From: an uncultured Oscillospiraceae bacterium
Lineage (GTDB): Bacteria; Bacillota; Clostridia; Oscillospirales; Oscillospiraceae
NCBI GenBank assembly: GCA_947629915.1
Contig: CANRFN010000048.1
Coordinates: forward strand, 1-35,577
Reading direction: 5' to 3'
DNA length: 35,577 bases
Shown: positions 14,101 through 20,797 of the stretch, one piece after another
Position numbering within the stretch: position 1 is the stretch's first letter
Layout: each line of letters opens with the position of its first letter
The notes under the pieces: model-generated
The model's database searches: none
Seen by the model: the letters and a program-made list of their open reading frames with translations, nothing else
Told to the model about the DNA's origin: nothing
Position numbers and translations under genes: made by a program

Positions 14101-16134
14101 TCCGTGGGGAACCCCAACTTCAGCTTTGCCGGCGCCCCCAACTTCGCAGACGCCTTCTACCGCAACCTCCAGAAGGTGCAGCCGGACTTTGAGCACAACC
14201 AGTTCAACAGCGTGCGCATCGCGGACTTCTGCGAGGTGTACCGGGCGCTGAACCGTCCGGATGCCAAACCCGCCGCCCTGGCAGACGCCATCGTCCGCCA
14301 GGCCGCCCGGGAGGGCAAGCGGCTGCCGGAGGCCAAGAGCCGGACCCAACTGGAGGTAACCGTGGACTACCTGAAGCGGGTGGCCAAACAGCAGGGCATG
14401 GCCACAATGCGCCAGCTCTGGCTGCCGGAGCTGCCCACCTACCTCTATCTGGACGAGATCGAGGAGTTCACCAGCACCGCCTTCCAGAACGGCGCCTGGC
14501 GGGAGAGGCCCCGCCGCTTCCAGCTCAGCACCGTCATCGGCATGGTGGACGACCCCGAGAATCAGGCCCAGATGCCGGTGTCCATCGACTTCGCCCGGGG
14601 CGGCCACCACATGCTCATCGGCGGGGTGTCCACCGGCAAGTCCACCTTCCTCCAGAGCCTGGTGTACGGCCTTGCCAGCAACTACAGCCCGGACCTTCTC
14701 AACCTCTACTGCCTGGACTTCAGCGCCAAGATGCTGCGGGTCTTCCGGGACCTGAAGCATGTGGGGGCATACCTGGACGAGGGCGCCCTGGAGACGGACC
14801 AGGCAGACAAGTTCTTCGCCATGATCGGCAGGACCCTGGAGCAGCGGAAGCGGCTTCTGGCGGGCACCAGTTTTGAGGACTACGTGAACCACGAGGGCTG
14901 GACCATCCCCGCGGTGGTGATCGTGATAGACAACTACGGCGGCTTCCGGGAGAAGACCGGCGAGAAGTACGATGAGGCGGTGAAGCACATCGCCAAAGAG
15001 GGCATCGGCTGCGGCGTGTATCTCATGGTGTCTGCCAGCGGCACCGGTTCGTCCGAGCTGCCGGGCCGGCTGGCGGAGTACTTCCGTACCGGCATCGCCC
15101 TGGAGATGAAGGACGCCTTTGCGTACGGCGATGTGCTGCACATCGTAAAGCCGCAGGTGCTGCCGGAGGCCAAGGTAAAGGGCAGAGGCCTGATCTACTT
15201 CGGCGAGCGGATCCTGGAGTTCCAGACCGCCCTGGCGGCCCACGCGGAGAGCGGCACGGACCGCAACGAGATCCTGCAGCAGGAGGTCCGGCGGATGAAC
15301 GATGCCTGGCAGAAGCCGGCCGCCCAGCAGGTGCCCGCCGCACCAGCTGTCCTCCATCGGGAGGAGTTCGTCCAGCTGCCGGCGTATCAAGAGGCCCTTC
15401 GGGATCCCGCTGCCATGCCTGTGGGACTGGACGCCGAGACCGGAGACCTGTATTCCTTCAACCTTCGTAAGCACTTTATCCACCTCGTCTCCGGCACCGC
15501 GAAGAGCGGCAAGACAACGATGATGGTGAACCTGATCCGCAACGCCGTGGACAAGGGGGACGAGGTGCTGATCGTGGAGACCGGTGGGGAGGCGTTTGCC
15601 CAGATCGCAGCGGAGAAGGGGCTCACCCGGGCCACGGACAGCAAGGGTGTGGCGGACATTTTCCTGCGCCTCAGCGATGCCATGGCCCGGCGGGCGGTTA
15701 TCAAGAAGAACTGCTATGATCAGCACAAGAGCCAGGACGAGACCTTTGACGCCGCCCTGGCCAACCGGCGGATCGACCTCTTCCTCGGCAACCTGGCGGA
15801 CTTTTTGAAGACGGTCCAAGACCCCAGCTTCCCGGACAGGGGCGCTCCCGGATTCCTGGATCGGATCTGCGAGAGGGGACAGGGGTACAACCTCTTCCTG
15901 TATGCCGAACTGGAGGATGCCGATAAGAACGCGCTGTTCCAATCCTACACATTTACCAGGATGAAAGAGAACCACGGCGGCATCCGCTTCGGCGGGCGCT
16001 TCCACGAGAGCTTCCTCCCCTGCGCCAATGTGAACTACAAGGATGAGGAGAAGCCGATGCAGCCGGGGATCGGCGTGATCTCCAGCAAGGACTGGAAAGA
16101 CCGCCTGGTGAAGGTGATGATACCCCGCGTGTAG
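11143..16134 (+). CDS. essC: EssC-type T7SS FtsK/SpoIIIE ATPase
   Basis: The 1663-aa motor protein has an N-terminal FHA-like region (about 1-200, clearest at 'RIDIGRKDSN' and 'DESRNGTYINARRV', residues 123-180). Two TM segments (about 264-290 and 299-321) and three FtsK/SpoIIIE ATPase domains follow. D1 has Walker A GTTGSGKS (716-723) and Walker B IIIDEFAEL near 823. D2 has GGVSTGKS (about 1160) with a Walker B ending in IDN rather than IDE. D3 has GTAKSGKT (about 1451). EssC is the hexameric inner-membrane translocase of Firmicutes T7SS and its distal ATPase domains recognise substrates. ATG 11143 is used because GGAG lies 9 nt upstream; TTG 11134 overlaps that site. The FHA region could bind phosphothreonine made by the kinase at 26488. 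EsaA, EssA and EssB are not nearby. Confidence 0.95.
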   Translation: MGMVLSIYTKQGFREVKLPERVQHDIVIRLDRDVFGLSRDVTMTCTKREDRWALTSGDLLLFGASREAEDVSLQDGKKVEFITREENRAKSRDGEPDNITVICYMQQYPFYTYGKYSLANISRIDIGRKDSNIIQYKNDFVSGVHAVITFQENKAILRDESRNGTYINARRVAQNQVLHYGDCIRIMRLNIVYLGNMLAISEGDGVRVSLQRLSGSDVEQMAAESHAASHGKVLYHRSPRNLKKMNTEPFEIEGPPALPNMKDPPLLMTIGPSLTMAVPMLLGTLMTAAASGNGSNPFMYMGLVTALSSAVIGTIWAIANIRMNKKNRKSEEKLRVQKYGEYLIETRKEIEEAYQENTEALKERYTSATQCCALDENSTLLWNRNDSYEDFLAIRVGIGDIPFQAPIVIPKDRFTMIEDTMAEKPSVIQENFSTLTQVPVTVDIREHRLVGINGGGSLKNAIGVAQTMIAQIATSNAYTDVKIAVVYDAEDDLERNAWDFALWLPHVWSGDKKIRFIGTNRAERSEVFQNLTQILRNRMEEDRRQKTLLPRYILFVSNPALLDGEAISRYVFERETDVGLSTVLIAPREQDLPNECEWIVENGTDYQGVYFTRHGAAEGVRVQFDTIAEESLMKLSRSLCRIEVVEANQEGEIPNTLTFFDMLGVERPEQLNAAARWQKADTVNSMRALVGFKNGNAPCYLDIHERYHGPHGLIAGTTGSGKSETLQTYILSLAVNFSPEDVSFFLIDYKGGGMANLFANLPHMIGSISNLSGNQVKRAMVSIQSENRRRQRIFTEYGVNNINGYTALYKSGDATEPVPHLFIIIDEFAELKREEPDFMKELISVAQVGRSLGVHLILSTQRPSGTVDENIWANSKFRLCLRVQDRQDSMDMLHRPEAAYLTQTGRGYLQVGNDEVFELFQSGWSGALYDEAMSGSSLQIAQMLSATGKVDLAGNHAKIKRKEELKRAWIAQLIGVLRETERQTGASVGNPNFSFAGAPNFADAFYRNLQKVQPDFEHNQFNSVRIADFCEVYRALNRPDAKPAALADAIVRQAAREGKRLPEAKSRTQLEVTVDYLKRVAKQQGMATMRQLWLPELPTYLYLDEIEEFTSTAFQNGAWRERPRRFQLSTVIGMVDDPENQAQMPVSIDFARGGHHMLIGGVSTGKSTFLQSLVYGLASNYSPDLLNLYCLDFSAKMLRVFRDLKHVGAYLDEGALETDQADKFFAMIGRTLEQRKRLLAGTSFEDYVNHEGWTIPAVVIVIDNYGGFREKTGEKYDEAVKHIAKEGIGCGVYLMVSASGTGSSELPGRLAEYFRTGIALEMKDAFAYGDVLHIVKPQVLPEAKVKGRGLIYFGERILEFQTALAAHAESGTDRNEILQQEVRRMNDAWQKPAAQQVPAAPAVLHREEFVQLPAYQEALRDPAAMPVGLDAETGDLYSFNLRKHFIHLVSGTAKSGKTTMMVNLIRNAVDKGDEVLIVETGGEAFAQIAAEKGLTRATDSKGVADIFLRLSDAMARRAVIKKNCYDQHKSQDETFDAALANRRIDLFLGNLADFLKTVQDPSFPDRGAPGFLDRICERGQGYNLFLYAELEDADKNALFQSYTFTRMKENHGGIRFGGRFHESFLPCANVNYKDEEKPMQPGIGVISSKDWKDRLVKVMIPRV

Positions 16135-16162
16135 CGGAATCGTATGAGAGGGGGCGTGCCCT

Positions 16163-16879
16163 GTGATTGTTGCGCTTGTCTGCGACAGGGATGAACAGGA
16201 GAGAAAGACGCTGTGCACCAACTGCAGGGCACACATTGCCCAGGAGAGCGATGAGGAGCTGCAGCTGGTGCCGGTGCCCTCCGAGAAAGACATGCTCCGC
16301 CACCTGGAGCAGAGCGCCCTGGTGAACCTCCTCTACTATCGGTTTATCGGCGGACAGGTGCTGGACGGCCTCCGGGTGTTCCGGCGGCAGTTCCGGGACG
16401 CCATGCTGATGCTCATCGCGGATGACAGCGTCTCCCCTCTGGAGTATCTGCGGCCGGGGATTCAGCCGGACGCCCTCATCGTCCGCCCCTACGACAGCGC
16501 CGCCCTGGACAGCGCCAACGAGGAGTTTCTCCGCAGCTACCTGGAGCGGTTCCGCGAGAAGGACCTGAAGGACAGCTTCCAGGTGCACACCCGGGAGGAG
16601 ACCCTGTACATCCCCTATGCCCACATCTATTACTTCGAGGCCCGGGACAAGAAGCTGTATGTCCGGACCAAAAACCAGGAGTATGCCTTCTACGACACCA
16701 TCGAGTCCCTGGAGAGCCAGCTGCCGGAGGGCTTCAAGCGCTGCCACCGGAGCTATATCGTGAACACGGGGAAGATCTTTCGGGTGATGAACGCGGACAA
16801 CTACCTGGATCTGGGCGGCGGCATCGGCGTGCCCATGTCCCGGAGCTACCGGGCGGCGTTCAAGGAGATGCGGCCATGA
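16163..16879 (+). CDS. LytTR-domain response regulator with degenerate receiver
   Basis: This 238-aa protein has a receiver-like N-terminus (about 1-120) and a C-terminal LytTR DNA-binding domain (about 138-235: 'EETLYIPYAHIYYFEARDKK', 'LPEGFKRCHRSYIVN', 'PMSRSYRAAF'). The receiver keeps acidic residues near the start (CDRDE, 7-11). The phospho-acceptor strand reads NLLYYRF (55-61), lacking the usual Asp, and the conserved Lys is Arg in IVRPY (106-110). Phosphorylation-independent activity is therefore likely, and no histidine kinase is present. The start is GTG 16163 behind GAGGGGG. Its stop overlaps the next gene by 4 bp (ATGA). The paired repeats at 10255 and 17788 are its probable targets. 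Confidence 0.88.
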   Translation: MIVALVCDRDEQERKTLCTNCRAHIAQESDEELQLVPVPSEKDMLRHLEQSALVNLLYYRFIGGQVLDGLRVFRRQFRDAMLMLIADDSVSPLEYLRPGIQPDALIVRPYDSAALDSANEEFLRSYLERFREKDLKDSFQVHTREETLYIPYAHIYYFEARDKKLYVRTKNQEYAFYDTIESLESQLPEGFKRCHRSYIVNTGKIFRVMNADNYLDLGGGIGVPMSRSYRAAFKEMRP

Positions 16880-17535
16880 GAGCGGAGATCAGCTATTTTA
16901 GCCCGGCGGAGTTCGGGATCCTGATGGCCCTCACCGGCACAACCCCCTATTGCGCCATTACCGGCGGTCCGCCGTGCACTGTAGAGGACTACCGCCGGGC
17001 CTACGGGAGCCTCTATCAGCGGGGATACCTGGAGCGCACGGACAGCGGGTTTGCCCTCGCAGACCTGGGAAACCCCTTCCGCCAGATTCGGGCCGCCCAG
17101 CGCGTGCTGGTGCTCACCGCCGGGGATGCCGGCGGGGCGCCCAAGCTGTATTACTGGAACGGCTCCTCCGGCTGGCTGGTGGAGTGGGAGGACGGCGTGC
17201 TCTCCCCCTGGTACCGGGTGCAGGAGATGAGCCGGGAACCCTTTGCCGCCTGGCTCCGGGATGCGGATCTCCTGGAGCGGCCCATGATCCCCCCGGAGAC
17301 GGCGGACCTGATGCGGGTGTACTGCGCAGAAGCGCTGCAGGCGCCGGCGGGGGAGTGCGTCTTCCGCCTGGCCTGTCTGGAGCAGGGACAGTTGATTCGA
17401 ACCTATGAGCTCCGCCACTGCCAGGGGGTGTCTCTCCTGTGCAGCATCTGCGGGGACAACACAATCGCAGAGATCTATACAGAGGACAGCGCCCGGCGGA
17501 TGCTGGACGGCTGCCTGGAGGGGAAATTGCCATGA
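16876..17535 (+). CDS. EspG-like T7SS protein (core-locus copy)
   Basis: This 219-aa protein has a winged-helix-like N-terminus ('SPAEFGILMALTGT', then 'SLYQRGYLERTDSGFALADL'), a beta-rich centre ('QRVLVLTAGD', 'KLYYWNGSSGWLVEWEDG') and an alpha/beta C-terminus ending in 'EDSARRMLDGCL'. It shares the layout of the gene at 8386-9081. It overlaps the LytTR gene and esaB by 4 bp each (ATGA), so it is translated with both. The general plan resembles EspG chaperones, which hold T7SS substrates in soluble form; in this locus it would serve the WXG proteins. No catalytic motif is seen. A DNA-binding role through the winged part is the alternative. Confidence 0.6.
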   Translation: MRAEISYFSPAEFGILMALTGTTPYCAITGGPPCTVEDYRRAYGSLYQRGYLERTDSGFALADLGNPFRQIRAAQRVLVLTAGDAGGAPKLYYWNGSSGWLVEWEDGVLSPWYRVQEMSREPFAAWLRDADLLERPMIPPETADLMRVYCAEALQAPAGECVFRLACLEQGQLIRTYELRHCQGVSLLCSICGDNTIAEIYTEDSARRMLDGCLEGKLP

Positions 17536-17780
17536 TTATCGTGAATATCTGGGTGCCCGCCCTGGAGCAGACCTATAACTTCTCCCTGGATGAGAAGGCC
17601 ATGGTGGAGGACCTGGTGGAAGAGCTGGTGGAGCTGATCTCCCAGAAGGAGCAGGTCTCCTTCCAGGGGGAGCAGGCGGAGATGGTGCTCTGCTCCAAGG
17701 ACAGCCGGGAGCAGTTCCGGCGGGACCGGTGCCTGGCGGACTACGGGGTGGAGAGCGGCTCCACGCTGCTGCTCACCTGA
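17532..17780 (+). CDS. esaB: EsaB/YukD ubiquitin-like T7SS protein
   Basis: The 82-aa protein has a ubiquitin-like beta-grasp pattern: MIIVNIWVPALEQTYNFSLD as the first hairpin, then an acidic helix (VEDLVEELVELI), and a last strand 'VESGSTLLLT'. EsaB/YukD is a small cytosolic component of Firmicutes T7SS that influences substrate production and secretion. The start at ATG 17532 overlaps the preceding stop by 4 bp. Length and C-terminus fit the family closely. Confidence 0.88.
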   Translation: MIIVNIWVPALEQTYNFSLDEKAMVEDLVEELVELISQKEQVSFQGEQAEMVLCSKDSREQFRRDRCLADYGVESGSTLLLT

Positions 17781-17787
17781 AAAACCT

Positions 17788-17855
17788 GCCATTCATCCCA
17801 TGAAACCTGCAGTCTGTCTGGAAGGACGGCGCGGGCGGGGGAGAAGTGCTATCTT
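17788..17855 (+). promoter_or_regulatory. LytTR-type direct repeats with extended -10 (site B)
   Basis: GCCATTCAT (17788-17796) and GCAGTCTGT (17809-17817) are 12 bp apart; each matches about seven of nine LytTR consensus positions. Exactly 32 bp further on is an extended -10, TGcTATCTT (TATCTT 17850-17855), without a -35. The spacing is identical to site A at 10255-10322, which supports both sites. It would start a second transcript covering the small WXG-like genes. Confidence 0.55.
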
Positions 17856-17878
17856 TACAACGAACGGAGGGGAGAGCG

Positions 17879-18232
17879 ATGGTACTTGCGGTAGACCCGG
17901 AGAGGCTGCGAAGCCAGGGAGAACGGCTGATGGAGCTCTCCTCTGGGTTGCGGCGGGCCCGGAACCGGCTGGAGGCCATAGACGGGGCGCTCCGCCGCGA
18001 AGACAATCTCCAGGAGATCCGGCGGAAGCTGAACGTGGAGATGGAGAACCTCACCGCCGAGATGGCCAAGCTTGCGGCGCTGTCCAGCGGGCTGCAGCAG
18101 ATCGCGGTCCGGTATGAGCAGTGCGAGCGGCGCAGTGCGGACATCGTGGACGAGGTGCGGCGGTTGGGACGCGGGTCCTGGGATGTCTCCATCCAGCCGG
18201 TGGACCCCAACATCTTTGCGGCACTGCAATGA
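17879..18232 (+). CDS. WXG-like helical protein without the WXG motif
   Basis: This 117-aa, mostly helical protein ('DPERLRSQGERLMELSSGLR', then 'NVEMENLTAEMAKLAALSSG', then 'QIAVRYEQCERRSADIVDEV') has a coiled-coil pattern but no WxG turn. Its tail ends in VDPNIFAALQ. It heads the second group of small T7SS proteins under LytTR site B. ATG 17879 follows GGAGGGGAGAG. It may be a WXG-like substrate, adaptor or structural partner; I cannot tell which. Confidence 0.75.
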   Translation: MVLAVDPERLRSQGERLMELSSGLRRARNRLEAIDGALRREDNLQEIRRKLNVEMENLTAEMAKLAALSSGLQQIAVRYEQCERRSADIVDEVRRLGRGSWDVSIQPVDPNIFAALQ

Positions 18233-18253
18233 AAAACTTTGGAGGGATGCGCT

Positions 18254-18559
18254 GTGGAACAGAAACAATATGAGATCGAGACAGGACTGCTGCAAAACGA
18301 CATCACTGCGGCGGAGGGTGTGCTCTCCGCCCTGACGAAGGACATCACCAGCCTGCGGGAGGCCATGGACAAGCTCTCCAGCATGTGGGAGGGCGTGGCC
18401 AAGCAGCAGATGTCCGCCTCCGTGCAGGCGGACATCAACAGCCTGGAGCAGATGGTGTCGTCCCTGCGCACCTTCGTGCAGAACGCCTCGGATGCCCGGG
18501 ACGAGTACAACCGCTGCGAGTCCGATGTGGCGGCGCGTGTGGACGAAATCAAAGTGTAG
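18254..18559 (+). CDS. WXG100-family protein
   Basis: This 101-aa helical protein has the WXG motif MWEG (about residues 44-47) between two helices ('LTKDITSLREAMDKLSS' before, 'AKQQMSASVQADINSLEQMV' after). The C-terminal helix ends 'DEYNRCESDVAARVDEIKV'. GTG 18254 is chosen as start because GGAGGG lies 7 nt upstream. It is a likely T7SS substrate or a partner of a neighbouring WXG-like protein. Confidence 0.85.
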   Translation: MEQKQYEIETGLLQNDITAAEGVLSALTKDITSLREAMDKLSSMWEGVAKQQMSASVQADINSLEQMVSSLRTFVQNASDARDEYNRCESDVAARVDEIKV

Positions 18560-18569
18560 GGGTGAGAGC

Positions 18570-18887
18570 ATGAACGAGTTTGCATTGCGGGTACAGCCGG
18601 AGGAGCTGAAGGCACAGGCCTCCGTATTCCAGGAGATCGTAAAGGACATCCAGAAGAACTTCGATGAATTCCAGAACATCGGCTTGCGCACCAAGGGGTA
18701 CTGGGTAGGCGAGGCGGGAGACAAGGCCAGATTGAACGCCGCCTCGTACCAGGAGGACATGGCCGCCCTCCTCCAGCGCCTCCAGGAGCACCCCACGGAG
18801 CTGTTGCAGATCGCAGGGCTCTACTCCGAGGCGGAGGCAGACGCCGAGGACATCGCCTCCTCCCTGCGGACCGACCTGATTATTTGA
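18570..18887 (+). CDS. WXG100-family protein (WVG)
   Basis: This 105-aa helical protein has the turn YWVGEAG (W-V-G) at about residues 44-50, flanked by helices beginning 'QPEELKAQASVFQEIVKDIQ' and 'KARLNAASYQEDMAALLQRL'. The C-terminus has 'LYSEAEADAEDIASS', consistent with the YxxxD/E-like signal of T7SS substrates. ATG 18570 follows GGGGTGAGAGC, 10 bp after the preceding stop, so the genes are co-translated. Confidence 0.85.
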   Translation: MNEFALRVQPEELKAQASVFQEIVKDIQKNFDEFQNIGLRTKGYWVGEAGDKARLNAASYQEDMAALLQRLQEHPTELLQIAGLYSEAEADAEDIASSLRTDLII

Positions 18888-18903
18888 GACGGAGGGCAGA
18901 ACC

Positions 18904-19218
18904 ATGAAATCCCGTGAACAGATCGACCTGGACTTTACCAAGACGAAAAAGCAGGCGGAGGAGCTGTTGGCGCTGTCTGCCGAAGTGAAGGGCATGGCGA
19001 ACACCAACCTGGACGAGATCCAGGCGGGGATCCACGCCGCCTGGTCCAGCGACAACAGCGCCCGGTACCGCAACAAGGTGAGCAAGGTGCAGGAGGACAT
19101 CCGCACCACCGCCAGAGACCTGGAGAACACCGCCCAGGCCATCCTGGAGATCGCCAACACCACCTATGAGGCCGAGATGACGGCGTGGAGGATTGCGAAT
19201 GAGAGGGCGGGGTACTAG
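18904..19218 (+). CDS. WXG100-like protein (WSS turn)
   Basis: This 104-aa helical protein has Trp at the expected turn ('GIHAAWSSDNSARYRNKVSK'), but Ser-Ser follows instead of x-Gly. Its C-terminal helix 'TTYEAEMTAWRIANERAGY' resembles a T7SS export signal. ATG 18904 has GGAGG upstream. The last 20 bp overlap the start of the vWA-FHA gene, so the two are translationally coupled. Confidence 0.82.
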   Translation: MKSREQIDLDFTKTKKQAEELLALSAEVKGMANTNLDEIQAGIHAAWSSDNSARYRNKVSKVQEDIRTTARDLENTAQAILEIANTTYEAEMTAWRIANERAGY

Positions 19219-20797
19219 GCCGGTCCGCCTGGCGGTGCTGGCCCTTGCCCTGCTGTTCTGCTGCAGCCTCCTGCCGTCTGCCTGGGCCGCCGGCGCCGCG
19301 CCGGTCCTGCTGGCCCATCGGGTTACAGAGGACGCCCTGCTCCTCTATGTGAAGGGCGTTGCCCCGGACACCCCGGTGCAGGCCCAGATCGGACAGGACC
19401 TGGCGGAGGGCGTGTCCGTGACTGCGGGATCCGAGATTCCCGTTGTGACCTGGCTCATCCTGGACAACTCCAGCACTATCTCCGAGGAGGACCAGGGCAA
19501 GATGCGGGAGCTGGCGGCAGAGCTGGTGGCCGGGCGGGCCCACGATGAGAAGTTCATCCTGGCCACCGCCGATGAGACCCTCCATGTGCTCTCCCCGGAG
19601 ACGGACAGCTACAACGACCTCAAGGCCCTCATCGGGGAGATCTCCTTCTCAGACCAGAACACCTACCTCTACGATGTGCTGGACGAGGTGCTCCGCCAGG
19701 AAGAGAGCAGAGCCGAGCCCGCCTATGTGCGGATCGCGGTGTTCAGCGATGGCGGTGAAGACAACCCCTCCGGCATGACAGGCGAGGAGGTCCTGGACGC
19801 CTTCGCCTCTGCAGGCGTCCCGGTCTATGGGATGGGCTGCGAGTCCGGCGGGGTGGCGCAGACATTGAAGCACCTCTATGCCATCTCCCGGGTGTCCGGC
19901 GGGGCCAACTGGTCTCTCACCCAGACGGAGAACGGGCTGGACGTGGTGCAGGCCCTCTCCGGGGAGGAACTGCCCGTCTGTATCACCGTGCCCATCCCCG
20001 CCGCCCTCCAGGACGGCAGCGTGAAGGGCGTGCAGGTGACCTTTGACGGCCTCTCCAGCATCTCCCTCCAGGCCAATATGCCCTTCGGCACCCCCCAGCT
20101 GCCCGCCGAGACGGGGCAGCCGGAGATCCCGGAGACCACGGAGCCCACCCCTGACGTGACGCTGGCCCCCACTGTGGAGCCTACAGAGGCGCCGGAGGCC
20201 GCGGAAGCGCCCGAGACCGCCAGACCCACGGAGACACCCGCCATCGTAGAGCCCGCAGACACGGTCCCAAAGTCCAACCCGCTGCCCTTTGTGGTGGCTG
20301 GCGTGGCGGTGGTCCTGGTGCTGGTGGCGGTGGTCTTGATCCTGGTGCGGAAGAAGGGCAGTGCCCGTCCGGAGCCCGCACCCGTTGCCCCGCCAACGCC
20401 TGCGCCTGCGCCCGTAAGGCCGGAGGAGACCCAGGCGGTGCCCGGGAATGTGACCAACCTGGAGGAGAGCAGCACCACACCCATCGGGTCCAGCAACCGG
20501 CGGTATATGCTGCAGCTGCAGGACATAGACCGGCCGGAGCACCGGTATGAGGTGCCGCTGCTGGGCCGGGTCTCGGTGGGGCGGAGCAGTGCCAACCGGG
20601 TGGTGCTGGACTACGAGCCCACGGTGTCCGGAAAGCACTGTGAGATCTACCAGGAGGGCAACGCCTTTCTGATCTGCGACCTGGGTTCCCGGAACCACAC
20701 CTACGTAGACGGCGAGCGGGTGGAGGACACGGCGGAGATCCTCAGCGGCTGCGAGATCTCCCTGGGCCGGGCCAGGCTGCACGTTGAAATCCGATGA
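19199..20797 (+). CDS. Membrane protein with extracellular vWA domain and cytoplasmic FHA domain
   Basis: The 532-aa product has a signal peptide (1-33). An extracellular von Willebrand factor A-like domain (about 80-270) has a MIDAS-like DNSST at D89 and 'VFSDGGEDN' later. A Pro/Thr/Glu-rich stalk (about 300-358), one TM helix (about 361-385) and a cytoplasmic FHA domain (about 454-532: 'VSVGRSSANRVVLDYE', 'SGKHCEIY', 'LGSRNHTYVDGERV') follow. FHA domains bind phosphothreonine and vWA domains bind protein ligands, so it can connect outside contacts with kinase signalling. ATG 19199 has GGAGG 7 nt upstream. Its stop overlaps the PP2C gene start (ATGA). This architecture is not part of the classical staphylococcal T7SS set. 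Confidence 0.88.
   Translation: MRGRGTRPVRLAVLALALLFCCSLLPSAWAAGAAPVLLAHRVTEDALLLYVKGVAPDTPVQAQIGQDLAEGVSVTAGSEIPVVTWLILDNSSTISEEDQGKMRELAAELVAGRAHDEKFILATADETLHVLSPETDSYNDLKALIGEISFSDQNTYLYDVLDEVLRQEESRAEPAYVRIAVFSDGGEDNPSGMTGEEVLDAFASAGVPVYGMGCESGGVAQTLKHLYAISRVSGGANWSLTQTENGLDVVQALSGEELPVCITVPIPAALQDGSVKGVQVTFDGLSSISLQANMPFGTPQLPAETGQPEIPETTEPTPDVTLAPTVEPTEAPEAAEAPETARPTETPAIVEPADTVPKSNPLPFVVAGVAVVLVLVAVVLILVRKKGSARPEPAPVAPPTPAPAPVRPEETQAVPGNVTNLEESSTTPIGSSNRRYMLQLQDIDRPEHRYEVPLLGRVSVGRSSANRVVLDYEPTVSGKHCEIYQEGNAFLICDLGSRNHTYVDGERVEDTAEILSGCEISLGRARLHVEIR

Noticed and set aside
12061..16293. A 1410-codon open frame on the minus strand opposite essC
   Set aside because: It is the antisense shadow of a GC-rich gene; it has low-complexity H/V/G/L-rich composition, no ribosome-binding site and no domain, while the plus strand has clear EssC motifs.
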